Source: Hyphomicrobiales bacterium
GTDB taxonomy: Bacteria > Pseudomonadota > Alphaproteobacteria > Rhizobiales > Rhizobiaceae
Direction of reading: 5' to 3'
DNA: 64,000 nt
NCBI GenBank assembly: GCA_900465915.1
Contig: UBKJ01000008.1
Span: forward strand, 41,210 to 105,209
Positions within the stretch are counted from its first letter, which is position 1, and the number at the start of each line of letters is the position of its first letter. Made by a program: the position numbers and the translations under genes. The notes under the pieces were generated by a model that searched no databases, had not been told where the DNA came from, and worked only from the letters and a program-made list of their open reading frames with translations. Positions 50,503 through 58,349 of the stretch are shown here, in pieces.

Positions 50503-50533
50503 CCCGGCCCGAGGCGTCTCGGGCCGGGTTTTT
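50503..50533 (+). terminator. terminator of purA
   Basis: 11-bp stem CCCGGCCCGAG / CTCGGGCCGGG, GCGT loop, T-run. Confidence 0.93.
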
Positions 50534-50674
50534 CTTCGCCGGCGCGCCGTCAATATGCCTCGGTCTTTCGCAATGCTTGGCCCAAGACGGGCGACAGGCT
50601 TTGCTTTCCCTTGATTATTGTGGTTATTGAAGCCTTTATTGCATCCTGAACGGTCGGAAACCGGGTAAAACGGC

Positions 50675-52162
50675 ATGGCGGATTTTGTAGCGGTACTCAA
50701 GAAAACCATCGACGCGCAGGCGGACAAGTCGCCCGAGCTGCGCCAGCGCGTCTACGCCAAGGCGCGCGCCACCATCGAGCAGAAGCTCGTCACGGCCAAC
50801 GCCTCGCAGGCCGTCGCCTCCCGCCAGCGGCAATTGCTCGAGGACGCCATTTCCGAGGTCGAGCGCTTCTACGCGCCGGGCGTGGCCTTCGAGCCGGAGC
50901 CGAACGACGCGCTGGAGGAGTTCCTGCGGCATGCGGACCAGTCCATGCCCGCGCCCGCGCATGACGAGGAAGAGCCGGAGCCGGTGCGTCCGACGCGCCC
51001 CACCGGCCGTCCCGTGGACGACGAGCGCCGAGCGCCCGCCGCGCCGAGCGCGGACGACGAGGAGTCCGGCTTTTCCGCCGACGCCGCCGACCGCGACTCC
51101 TGGCGGCAGGACAGCGAGGCGGCCGCCGCCGCCTTCGCCCGCCGCGCCGAATATGCGCGCGAGGGCGCGCGCCGCGACAGGCGCTCGAAGAAGGGCCTGA
51201 TCGTCGCCGCCATCGCCGTGCTGGTGCTGGCCGGCGCGGGCTACGGCGTCTGGGCCAATAAGGACAAATTGCAGGAGCTGGCCTCGAGCTTCGGCCGCAA
51301 CTCGGCCCCGGCGACCGACGCGGGCAAGGATACGGGCCAGAATGCGGGCAAGCAGCCGCAGCAGGCCTCGACGCCGCCCGAATCCGGCCAGCCGGGCGAG
51401 GGCGCGCAGCAGCCGCCGGCCGAGCAGAAACTGACGCAGCGCCTGATGCCGGACGGCACCGAGGTCGACGCCGGCCCCGCCGGCGGCGCGCCGGGCGTGG
51501 GCGAGGGCAAGTCGACCGCGGCCTCGACGCCCGCCACCACCCCGCCGGCCTCGGCGCCGGCGACCGCCCCGGCCTCGCCCGACAACAGCCAGCAGACGCA
51601 GACGCCCGCGCCCGAACAGGCCGTGGCCGTTGGCCAGCAGGCGCTGCTCTACGAGGAGCGCGGCGGTTCCGAGCAGGGCTCGGTGGAGCGCGGCAACGTG
51701 GTGTGGTCGGTGATCCAGGACAGCCCCGGCGACGGCCAGCCGCCCGAGCCCGCCATTCGCGGCTCGGTGACGCTGCCCGGCAGCAAGCTGGAATTGAAGC
51801 TGACCATCCGCAAGAACACCGACCAGTCGATCCCGGCCAGCCATCTGGTCGAGATGATCTTCACCGTGCCGGACGGCTTCGCCGGCGGCGCCATCGACAA
51901 CGTGCAGCGCATCACCTTCAAGGACACCGAGCAGGCGGCGGGCAACCCGCTCATCGCCGTGCCGTCGAAGATCGCCGACAATTTCTTCATCATCTGGCTC
52001 AACGACGCCCGCACGGCGGTGGACACCAACCTGTCGCTGATGCGCAAGCTGCAATGGATCGACATTCCGGTCGCCTATCGCAACGGCCGCCGGGCGCTGA
52101 TCAGCCTCGAAAAGGGCGTGCCGGGCGACAAGGCCTTCAAGGACGTGCTGGGCGCGAACTGA
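50675..52162 (+). CDS. conserved single-pass membrane protein between purA and rpoH
   Basis: A 495-residue protein: an N-terminal helical cytoplasmic domain (MADFVAVLKKTIDAQADKSP, about 1-70), an acidic linker, one membrane helix at 174-192 (GLIVAAIAVLVLAGAGYGVW), a long proline/alanine/glutamine-rich periplasmic linker (about 210-330), and a C-terminal globular domain (about 330-495) with SVTLPGSKLELKLTIRKNTD and LVEMIFTVPDGFAGGAIDNV. It is a conserved hypothetical protein next to purA and rpoH in Rhizobiales. The layout suggests a cell-envelope or signal-transmitting role; this is inference. Confidence 0.8.
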   Translation: MADFVAVLKKTIDAQADKSPELRQRVYAKARATIEQKLVTANASQAVASRQRQLLEDAISEVERFYAPGVAFEPEPNDALEEFLRHADQSMPAPAHDEEEPEPVRPTRPTGRPVDDERRAPAAPSADDEESGFSADAADRDSWRQDSEAAAAAFARRAEYAREGARRDRRSKKGLIVAAIAVLVLAGAGYGVWANKDKLQELASSFGRNSAPATDAGKDTGQNAGKQPQQASTPPESGQPGEGAQQPPAEQKLTQRLMPDGTEVDAGPAGGAPGVGEGKSTAASTPATTPPASAPATAPASPDNSQQTQTPAPEQAVAVGQQALLYEERGGSEQGSVERGNVVWSVIQDSPGDGQPPEPAIRGSVTLPGSKLELKLTIRKNTDQSIPASHLVEMIFTVPDGFAGGAIDNVQRITFKDTEQAAGNPLIAVPSKIADNFFIIWLNDARTAVDTNLSLMRKLQWIDIPVAYRNGRRALISLEKGVPGDKAFKDVLGAN

Positions 52163-52193
52163 CGGGACCGGACCCGTCCAGCCATGCAGACAG

Positions 52194-52218
52194 AGGCCGC
52201 CTTCCGGGCGGCCTTTTT
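52194..52218 (+). terminator. terminator after the membrane protein gene
   Basis: Stem AGGCCGCC / GGCGGCCT followed by TTTTT. Confidence 0.9.
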
Positions 52219-52369
52219 CATGGGCGCGAAGGCCTGGCGATTACGAAATTGTGATGGGCGGGGGCGGGGGTCCGCGCCGCAATAAAGCCACGATTCGGGC
52301 AGCCGATACGGGTGTGAATGAACCAAGCTGAGCGTCGGCTCCGCACAAGGCGTTCCCGGAGGAACCAAG

Positions 52370-52654
52370 ATGAAGATACGTGCTTTCGCCGCGGGCCAGG
52401 CTGTCGCCCTGGCTCTTTCCCTTTGCGCCGGCGCGGCCTTCGCGCAGACCACGGCGCCGGCGACCGGCGCGCAGCAGCCGGCGGCCACGTCCGCCGCGCC
52501 CGCCGCCAAGAAACCCGCCATGGCGATGTCGGCCGACCAGAAGCAGGCCGTGTCCAAGGCCTGCTCCGCCGCCGCCGACAAGCAGGGCCTGAAGGGCAAG
52601 CCGCGCAAGAAGTTCCGCGAGAATTGCAAGCACAAGGGCGGCCCGGCCAACTGA
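52370..52654 (+). CDS. PsiF-repeat small exported protein
   Basis: A 94-residue protein: signal peptide (residues 1-25, ending GAAFAQ), an alanine/proline-rich linker, and one PsiF-type repeat, SKACSAAADKQGLKGKPRKK, followed by FRENCK, with two cysteines that can form a disulfide. PsiF proteins are induced by phosphate starvation in enterobacteria; the role here is unknown. GGAGG lies about 10 bases upstream. A bidirectional terminator separates it from rpoH. Confidence 0.8.
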   Translation: MKIRAFAAGQAVALALSLCAGAAFAQTTAPATGAQQPAATSAAPAAKKPAMAMSADQKQAVSKACSAAADKQGLKGKPRKKFRENCKHKGGPAN

Positions 52655-52666
52655 CCGGCGCCTGAT

Positions 52667-52699
52667 AAAAAACGGTCCGGCGCGAGCCGGACCGTTTTT
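52667..52699. terminator. bidirectional terminator between the psiF-like gene and rpoH
   Basis: AACGGTCCGGC / GCCGGACCGTT stem, GCGA loop, A-run before and T-run after. Confidence 0.95.
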
Positions 52700-52719
52700 C
52701 GTTTCAGAACCTTGTGGCG

Positions 52720-53631
52720 TCAGGCGTGCGCCGGCTCGACATGGCGCAGCGCGGTCTGCTGCTTGAGGGCCGCGGCCTTCACCGCCGCCTGCACCTTCTC
52801 GAAGGCGCGCACCTCGATCTGGCGCACGCGCTCGCGGCTGATGCCGAACTCCTCCGACAGGCCTTCCAGCGTCATCGGGTCCTCGGACAGGCGGCGGGCC
52901 TCGAAAATGCGGCGCTCGCGCTCGTTGAGCCCGTCCATGGCGTGCTCCAGCAGCGAGCGGCGGCTCTCCAGCTCGTCCTGCTCGATCAGCGTCTGCTCCT
53001 GGCTGCTGCTGTCGTCGACCAGCCAGTCCTGCCATTCGCCCGAATCGCCCTCCGAGGCGCGCAGCGGCGCGTTGAGCGAGGCGTCGCCCGACAGGCGGCG
53101 GTTCATCGACACGACCTCGTCCTCGCTGACGTTCAGCTTGGTGGCGATCTGCTTGACCTGGTCCGGGTTGAGGTCGCCGTCGTCCAGCGCCTGGATCTTG
53201 CTCTTCATCCGGCGCAGGTTGAAGAACAGCCGCTTCTGGTTGGCGGTGGTGCCCATCTTGACCAGGCTCCACGAGCGCAGGATATATTCCTGGATCGAGG
53301 CCTTGATCCACCACATGGCGTAGGTGGCGAGGCGGAAGCCGCGCTCGGGCTCGAAACGCTTCACCGCCTGCATCAGGCCGACATTGCCCTCGGAGATCAC
53401 CTCGCCGATCGGCAGGCCGTAGCCGCGATAGCCCATGGCGATCTTGGCCACCAGCCGCAGATGGCTGGTGACGAGCTTGTGGGCGGCCTTGGGGTCGCCA
53501 TGTTCGTGATAGCGCTTGGCCAGCATGTATTCTTCCTGCGGCTCAAGCATGGGAAAGCGGCGGATTTCCTCGAGATAGCGGGTCAGGCCGCCATCGCCGG
53601 ACGTGATGCTGGGGAGATTCATCTGGGCCAT
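52720..53631 (-). CDS. rpoH: RNA polymerase heat-shock sigma factor RpoH
   Basis: A 303-residue sigma-70-family factor. Region 2 is RRFPMLEPQEEYMLAKRYHE through GNVGLMQAVKRFEPERGFRL and ATYAMWWIKASIQEYILRSW; the RpoH-specific box follows as NQKRLFFNLRRMKSKI. Region 4 ends with LEGLSEEFGISRERVRQIEV. Such factors direct heat-shock transcription. The start MAQMNLPSI has GGAGGG upstream; a longer frame was rejected. Rhizobiales often have two RpoH copies; this resembles RpoH1 by position. Confidence 0.95.
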   Translation of the reverse strand: MAQMNLPSITSGDGGLTRYLEEIRRFPMLEPQEEYMLAKRYHEHGDPKAAHKLVTSHLRLVAKIAMGYRGYGLPIGEVISEGNVGLMQAVKRFEPERGFRLATYAMWWIKASIQEYILRSWSLVKMGTTANQKRLFFNLRRMKSKIQALDDGDLNPDQVKQIATKLNVSEDEVVSMNRRLSGDASLNAPLRASEGDSGEWQDWLVDDSSSQEQTLIEQDELESRRSLLEHAMDGLNERERRIFEARRLSEDPMTLEGLSEEFGISRERVRQIEVRAFEKVQAAVKAAALKQQTALRHVEPAHA

Positions 53632-53811
53632 AGAGCACCCTCCTTGTGAGTTCAGGCTCCCATGTGGCGAACCTGACGCGCCGGCCGCATCCCGCACGCC
53701 GGCGCGAACGTCCATATATAAGCATCATTCTGGCGAAAACACGATGCTTTAACCAATGAAACAATCCGTCACCGCAAAGTGAACGACGACGAGACGACGC
53801 CGACGACAACA

Positions 53812-53843
53812 GCCGGGGCGGGGATTTTGTTCCCCGCCCCGGC
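53812..53843 (-). terminator. hairpin after rluD
   Basis: 13-bp stem GCCGGGGCGGGGA / TCCCCGCCCCGGC with TTTTGT loop, no T-run on the rluD side. Confidence 0.55.
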
Positions 53844-53855
53844 CGGCGCTGTCCT

Positions 53856-54860
53856 CTATATGGTGTGCCGGCGGAAATTTTCCAGTAGCGCCGCCATGTC
53901 TTCGGGGATCGGCGCCTCGAAGCGCATCAGCTCGCCGGTGGCGGGGTGGGTGAAGGCGAGGAGCCAGGCGTGCAGGGCCTGCCTGCGGAAGCCCTCGACG
54001 GCCTCCTTCAGCGGCTCGGGCAGCTTGTTGACCTTGGTCTTGAAGGCGCTGCCGTAATCCATGTCGCCGACCAGCGGATGGCCGATATGGGCCATGTGGA
54101 CGCGGATCTGGTGGGTGCGGCCGGTCTCCAGCCGGCATTCGACCAGCGAGGCGAGCGCGGTGGCGTCGGCGCGGGCGCCGAATTTCTCCACCGTGGCGTA
54201 ATGGGTGACGGCGTGGCGGGCGTCCTCGCGCTCCTCGCGCACGACGGCCTGCCGCGTGCGGTCGCGGTGCGAGCGGCCGAGCGCGGCGTCGATGACGCCT
54301 TGCGGCCGCTCGGTCATGCCCCAGACCAGCGCCAGATAGGCGCGCTCGAGGTCGCCGGTGCGGCCGTGGTCGGCGAACTGCTCGGAGAGGCTGCGATGGG
54401 CGCGGTCGTTCTTGGCCACCACCATGACGCCGCTTGTGTCCTTGTCGAGGCGGTGGACGATGCCTGGCCGGCGGATTCCGCCGATGCCGGACAAGCTATC
54501 GCCACAATGATATAGAAGGGCGTTGACAAGCGTTCCTGTCCAGTTGCCGGCGCCGGGATGGACGACGAGCCCCGCGGGCTTGTCGATCACCGCGACGTCG
54601 GCGTCCTCGTACAGAATATCGAGCGGGATGTTCTCGGGCTGCGGCTCGGCGGGCTCCGGTTCGGGCGTCGCGACGGCGATCCTCATGCCTTCGCGCAGCT
54701 TCAGCCGGCTTTCGCGGACGGGCGCGCCGTCGACGGTCACATGGCCGTCGACGATGAGGGACTGCACGCGACTACGCGAGAGTTCCGGTCCCAGCGCCGC
54801 GGCCAGCCACTGGTCCATTCGCTTGCCTGCGGCGTCGGTGTCGGCAATTAGCTCTTTCAA
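53856..54860 (-). CDS. rluD: 23S rRNA pseudouridine synthase, RluD-like
   Basis: About 334 residues: an S4 RNA-binding domain (MDQWLAAALGPELSRSRVQS, VDGHVTVDGAPVRESRLKLR) and the catalytic domain with the nucleophilic aspartate in GIVHRLDKDTSGVMVVAKND and LECRLETGRTHQIRVHMAHI-type segments. RluA/RluD enzymes isomerise specific uridines in 23S rRNA helix 69. I place the start at a TTG (54860) with GAAGGA about 9 bases upstream; an in-frame ATG at 54899 has no SD and lies 16 bases from the divergent gene start. Confidence 0.88.
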   Translation of the reverse strand: MKELIADTDAAGKRMDQWLAAALGPELSRSRVQSLIVDGHVTVDGAPVRESRLKLREGMRIAVATPEPEPAEPQPENIPLDILYEDADVAVIDKPAGLVVHPGAGNWTGTLVNALLYHCGDSLSGIGGIRRPGIVHRLDKDTSGVMVVAKNDRAHRSLSEQFADHGRTGDLERAYLALVWGMTERPQGVIDAALGRSHRDRTRQAVVREEREDARHAVTHYATVEKFGARADATALASLVECRLETGRTHQIRVHMAHIGHPLVGDMDYGSAFKTKVNKLPEPLKEAVEGFRRQALHAWLLAFTHPATGELMRFEAPIPEDMAALLENFRRHTI

Positions 54861-54914
54861 TCGTGTTTTTCCTTCGTTATCACGCCGTCGCGGATGCATA
54901 ACCGGAGTTGTCGA

Positions 54915-55394
54915 ATGCAGGATCCAAACTATCCCAGATACCGGAATCAGCAGAGTTCAGGCTATCAGGACCATCAGGGCTATTATGCGGACGAACAAGC
55001 CGCGCCTCCGCTCGACCCGGCCATGGAGCGGGTGCGCCGCAAGATGATCCGGCTGCTCGCCGTCTCCATCGGCGTCATGCTGATCGGTGTTATGGCGGTG
55101 CTGGTCGCCGTTGTCTACAAGGTTAATCGCGCTCCCGACGCGCAGGCGCAGGCCGCAGCCCCCCACGGCGACATTCCCGGCCAGCCGGCCGCGGCCCCCG
55201 CCCAGCCCGAGCCGCCGAAGCTGATCGAATCGACCATCGGCCTCTCCCCCGGCACGCGGCTTTTGTCGCAGAGCCTTTCGGGCGACAAGCTGTCGCTGGA
55301 GACGCTGCAGCCCGACGGCGGCACCGAGATCATCGTCTACGACTACCGGGAATCGCGCATCATCGGCCGGGTCAAGCTCGGCAGCGCGGAATAA
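54915..55394 (+). CDS. small membrane protein with periplasmic domain
   Basis: A 159-residue protein: a polar glutamine/tyrosine-rich N-terminus (NYPRYRNQQSSGYQDHQGYY), one membrane helix at about 52-72 (LLAVSIGVMLIGVMAVLVAV), a proline/alanine linker, and a small C-terminal domain (LESTIGLSP-like region; LLSQSLSGDKLSLETLQPDG, then TEIIVYDYRESRIIGRVKLG). The C-terminal part resembles a single-blade beta fold found in Rhizobiales membrane proteins of unknown function. GGAG lies 8 bases upstream of ATG 54915. It is divergent from rluD. Confidence 0.75.
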   Translation: MQDPNYPRYRNQQSSGYQDHQGYYADEQAAPPLDPAMERVRRKMIRLLAVSIGVMLIGVMAVLVAVVYKVNRAPDAQAQAAAPHGDIPGQPAAAPAQPEPPKLIESTIGLSPGTRLLSQSLSGDKLSLETLQPDGGTEIIVYDYRESRIIGRVKLGSAE

Positions 55395-55498
55395 GTCGAA
55401 AAGCTTTTCGCGTTTTCCGTTTTCCGCCATTGCGCTTTTGTGAAATGGCGGCTATATGCACCACCGAAGCGTTTCGGCGAACGCAACGCTTCCGGTAC

Positions 55499-55573
55499 GC
55501 GCCCATCGTCTAGCGGTCAGGACGGCGCCCTCTCACGGCGCAAACAGGGGTTCGATTCCCCTTGGGCGTACCA
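55499..55573 (+). tRNA. tRNA-Glu (anticodon CTC)
   Basis: A 75-base cloverleaf: acceptor GCGCCCA pairs with TGGGCGT (G1-U72 wobble), D-arm GTCT/GGAC, anticodon arm GCGCC-CTCTCAC-GGCGC with anticodon CTC, T-arm AGGGG-TTCGATT-CCCCT, and CCA encoded. It is the point where ordinary chromosomal genes give way to accessory content. Confidence 0.97.
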
Positions 55574-55583
55574 TTCTTCCACT

Positions 55584-55838
55584 AAAGAAAGAACGGCGGA
55601 CGGGGTTTTCCCACGACCTTACGATATGGCCTTCGCCAGGATTCGACCCGCTGATCCTGATCTCCTCGTCCGTTACGTTCACCTCCCGCATATAGGCCTG
55701 ACGGAACTCAAGTGCGCCGTTGCGCAGCAAGTGGGCGAATCGCTCAATCTTCTGAAGGCCGCTGCGATCGTAGACGACCGCGTCCGTCCGTCGCGTGTAT
55801 ATCCCGGCGACGCCCTGACTATGCGCTGCTTCATCCAT
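55584..55838 (-). pseudogene. decayed fragment resembling a serine recombinase C-terminus
   Basis: The minus strand codes for about 85 residues such as AGIYTRRTDAVVYDRSGLQK, then LRNGALEFRQAYMREVNVTD and EEIRISGSN. This looks like the end of large serine recombinases (a short charged helix, then a [VI]-x-V-x-D-x-E-[IL]-R-I strand and a following G-S/P-K). No catalytic domain is present, the frame runs out into the tRNA gene (giving the artefactual RGIEPLFAP end), and an upstream stop closes it. I read it as a scar of an element integrated at tRNA-Glu. Identification is by recall. Confidence 0.45.
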
Positions 55839-55875
55839 GCGTTTCGTCCCAAATCATTCCATAGCGCTAATTATA

Positions 55876-55888
55876 GACTATTTTAGTC
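55876..55888. promoter_or_regulatory. palindrome upstream of the TonB-domain gene
   Basis: GACTA-TTT-TAGTC, perfect, in an AT-rich stretch about 75 bases before the start. Candidate operator or promoter part; regulator unknown. Confidence 0.35.
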
Positions 55889-55961
55889 AGGATTTATGGA
55901 CATTTGCGTCCGGGTTGGGGATAAGGAAGGTTGACGTCTCGAATTCTGAGGATGGTTGCTG

Positions 55962-56474
55962 ATGATGAACGACACCGGTTTGCTTGCGACTATGATGCTT
56001 GGGTCTTTTTTGGCCGTCAGCTCCGTCCCCGCGCTCGCGCAACAAACGGAAGCCACGCCGTCGCCCGCGCCGCAGGCGGCGCCGGCGTCGACGCCAGCGC
56101 CCGCGGCTCCTAAAAACCCGCCCGTCACGAATTCGGAAGAATGGAAGCGCGCTGTCTCCGCATTGTTGAGGCGCAAAGCCTATGGTTTAATGGCCCAGTT
56201 GCCGAAGGAGAAATTCGACGGCCAATTCCAGACGATGCTCATGCTGAAGATCGCCCCGGACGGCAAGGTCATCGACGTCAAGGTGGCCAAGGGCTCGGGC
56301 GACGCAGCCATCGACGCGGCGGCTTCCAGGGTCTTGTCGGCGGGGGAGCAGCTGCCGCCGTTCACGCCCGATATGCACGCTGATGGCCCAATACGTGTTT
56401 CAGTACCGCTCCGGTTCGATCTGAAAAAACCGGAGCCGGCGCCCGCTCCGCCCAAGCCCGCAAAGGCCCGGTGA
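55962..56474 (+). CDS. TonB C-terminal-domain protein
   Basis: A 170-residue protein: an N-terminal hydrophobic segment (LLATMMLGSFLAVSSVPALA) that looks like a cleavable signal peptide ending ALAQQ, a short proline/alanine linker (about 30-55), and a TonB-like C-terminal domain (about 60-155) with MLMLKIAPDGKVIDVKVAKG and IRVSVPLRFDLKK. Normal TonB keeps its helix as an anchor with a conserved histidine; none is clear here. It precedes the fecI-fecR-receptor genes and may transduce energy or modulate that system. The start is one of two neighbouring ATGs; GAGGA lies upstream. Confidence 0.72.
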   Translation: MMNDTGLLATMMLGSFLAVSSVPALAQQTEATPSPAPQAAPASTPAPAAPKNPPVTNSEEWKRAVSALLRRKAYGLMAQLPKEKFDGQFQTMLMLKIAPDGKVIDVKVAKGSGDAAIDAAASRVLSAGEQLPPFTPDMHADGPIRVSVPLRFDLKKPEPAPAPPKPAKAR

Positions 56475-56552
56475 ACCGAAGCGTTGCGTCGAAACGGGTG
56501 GAACGATGCAGGTGTGGCGGAGCCGTCACGGCATATCCAGAAAAATATGACT

Positions 56553-56570
56553 GCAATGGTATACTATTGC
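56553..56570. promoter_or_regulatory. 18-bp palindrome at the fecI promoter
   Basis: GCAATGGTATACTATTGC, symmetric at 16 of 18 positions, containing a -10-like TATACT. A repressor binding here would block fecI; the regulator is unknown but an iron sensor is expected for this gene type. Confidence 0.45.
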
Positions 56571-56649
56571 GTTCGGCGACCGGCGGGAATAAATCTCCGG
56601 AAGAGAACAGGACGCAATCCGCTTTGGCGGGCGACAGGGTGCAACGCAG

Positions 56650-57153
56650 TTGAGTTGGGATATACAGAATCTCTTCCGACGCCACGCCACGGGAATCGCC
56701 GGCTCCCTGCGGCGCAAAGGGATGGATTCGGAAACCGCCGCCGACATCACGCAGGACACGTTCCTGCGCGTCATCGCCTCGCCGCCGGCCAGCGGCGCGC
56801 AAAATCACAATCCGAAAGCTTATCTCTATCAGGCGGCGCGGAATCTCGGCATCGACCATAAGCGCCGCGAGGGGCTGCTGGTCCGGGTCGAACTGTCGGA
56901 CGCGGATTTCGCAGCGATCGCCGATCCGGCGCCATCCGCCGAGACCATCGTTTATGATCGGCAGAGGCTCCGTCTGGTGGAGGCGGCGTTGGCGGAACTG
57001 CCCCGGCGCGTCCGCGAAGCGTTCGAGTTGCATCGCATGGGCGAACTGACGATCGCCGAGGTCGCCAAGCGGCTCGAAATGTCGACCACCCGGACATGGG
57101 TGCTGATCCGTGACGCCTATGAGCATATAGAAGACCGCCTGAACGGTCTCTGA
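56650..57153 (+). CDS. FecI-type ECF sigma factor
   Basis: A 167-residue ECF sigma factor. Region 2 is SWDIQNLFRRHATGIAGSLR with SETAADITQDTFLRVIASP, and region 4 is LVEAALAELPRRVREAFELH followed by ELTIAEVAKRLEMSTTRTWV. FecI-type factors are held by the FecR protein encoded next and released when a receptor binds ferric siderophore. It starts with TTG; GACAGGGTG is a modest SD. Its own promoter seems separate from the element it is thought to read. Low-GC-type codons are more frequent than in the core genes. Confidence 0.88.
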   Translation: MSWDIQNLFRRHATGIAGSLRRKGMDSETAADITQDTFLRVIASPPASGAQNHNPKAYLYQAARNLGIDHKRREGLLVRVELSDADFAAIADPAPSAETIVYDRQRLRLVEAALAELPRRVREAFELHRMGELTIAEVAKRLEMSTTRTWVLIRDAYEHIEDRLNGL

Positions 57154-57186
57154 AATCGGGCGTTTTCGTGCATTCCGCCCAAAACC

Positions 57187-57211
57187 GGAAATTCCGGCCC
57201 TCCCGTTCGTA
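57187..57211 (+). promoter_or_regulatory. FecI-type promoter element before fecR
   Basis: GGAAA (57187-57191), 10 bases, CCCGTTCGTA (57202-57211). The same arrangement occurs before the receptor gene. It lies 66 bases before fecR. Confidence 0.65.
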
Positions 57212-57276
57212 TTGATTGATATAGGCGCATTTTAGCGGCCATTATGCGAACGCGACTCGCGACAGGAAGGTGACGG

Positions 57277-58236
57277 ATGAACGAGGTTTCGGAAGAGCGC
57301 CGACTTTTCCGCGAAGCTGCGGATCTCGCCATTCGTCTACAGAACGACTCCGATAATCCGGTCTCGATAGAAATGGCGCGCGCCTGGATGAGCCGAAGCC
57401 CCGCGCATGAAGCGGCATGGGCTAAAGTCGCTGTGATACACGGCATGACCGGCAAGATTCTTTCCGACCGCAAGAAAGCGGCTCGCAGGGATAATTTGGG
57501 TTTGACTCGCCGCAACCTCATGATCGCGGGTGTGGCCGGTATCGGCGCCGCCGCGACGGGTTGGTGGGGTGTTCCGGCCCTGATGCTCGCCGCGCGCGCC
57601 GATTACACGACATCGACCGCGGAGATGAAGCGGATTCCCCTGGAGGATGGCAGCGTCGTCACGCTGGGGCCGGACAGCGCGATCGGCCTCGACTACGCCG
57701 CCGACCGGCGTCGTATTTTTCTTCTGGCTGGAATGGCTTATTTCGACGTCGCGCGCGATGTCGGCCGGCCGTTCATGGTGGAAACCGGAACGTTGATCGC
57801 GACGGCGCTGGGAACGGCCTTCGATGTGGCGAACGACGCCGGAACGGTCTCCGTTTCGGTCGATCACGGCCTTGTCGAGACCCGTGCGCCCGGCCTTTCC
57901 ATCAGCGGCGCGGAGAGGCTCGGCGGCGGCGAATGGCTTACCTTCGACCTCGCTTCGCACAGGTTCAGTCGCGGCAGCCGTGAAGCGTCCCAGATCGCCG
58001 CATGGCGCACGGGCATGATCGTGGCGGAAAACGAGCCGGTATCGGCGCTGATCGCGCGGATATCGCGCTGGCAGCCCGGCAAGGTGGTCATGGCGGATCC
58101 CGCTCTGGGCTCCCGGCTGGTGAGCGGCGTTTTCGACCTCAACGATCCGCTGCGCGCGCTCGATGCGGTCGTGCGGCCGTTCGGCGCGAAAATCCGCAGC
58201 CTGGGGCCTTACATGACGGTCGTATCCCCCATCTGA
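57277..58236 (+). CDS. FecR-family sigma regulator
   Basis: A 319-residue protein. Residues 1-65 form the cytoplasmic DUF4880-type anti-sigma part (ALIRLQND-like AADLAIRLQNDSDNPVSIEM and SRSPAHEAAWAKVAVIHG). A membrane segment lies at about 80-105. The periplasmic FecR domain (about 110-215) includes RIPLEDGSVVTLGPDSAIGL and FLLAGMAYFDVARDVGRPFM, and a C-terminal STN-like part contacts the receptor. A twin-arginine-like motif (LTRRNLMIAG) precedes the membrane helix, suggesting Tat insertion. It pairs with the fecI gene 123 bases upstream. Confidence 0.9.
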   Translation: MNEVSEERRLFREAADLAIRLQNDSDNPVSIEMARAWMSRSPAHEAAWAKVAVIHGMTGKILSDRKKAARRDNLGLTRRNLMIAGVAGIGAAATGWWGVPALMLAARADYTTSTAEMKRIPLEDGSVVTLGPDSAIGLDYAADRRRIFLLAGMAYFDVARDVGRPFMVETGTLIATALGTAFDVANDAGTVSVSVDHGLVETRAPGLSISGAERLGGGEWLTFDLASHRFSRGSREASQIAAWRTGMIVAENEPVSALIARISRWQPGKVVMADPALGSRLVSGVFDLNDPLRALDAVVRPFGAKIRSLGPYMTVVSPI

Positions 58237-58254
58237 AAAAAGAGGATAAAAATC

Positions 58255-58279
58255 GGAAAATTTCGCAAGCCCGTTCGTA
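58255..58279 (+). promoter_or_regulatory. FecI-type promoter element before the receptor gene
   Basis: GGAAA (58255-58259), 10 bases, CCCGTTCGTA (58270-58279): the second copy, identical in spacing to the one before fecR, 70 bases before the receptor start. Confidence 0.7.
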
Positions 58280-58349
58280 ACAGATAAGAGGGCTGCGACA
58301 TGCTGAGAACCGCAAGCCCTCGGATATTTGAAAACGGAGAGGCTTGGAG

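Noticed and set aside
55533..55583. Protein ending MVRPRGIEPLFAP
   Set aside because: This end is the well-known artefact of translating a tRNA gene on the opposite strand; only the part beyond the tRNA was considered as a recombinase fragment.
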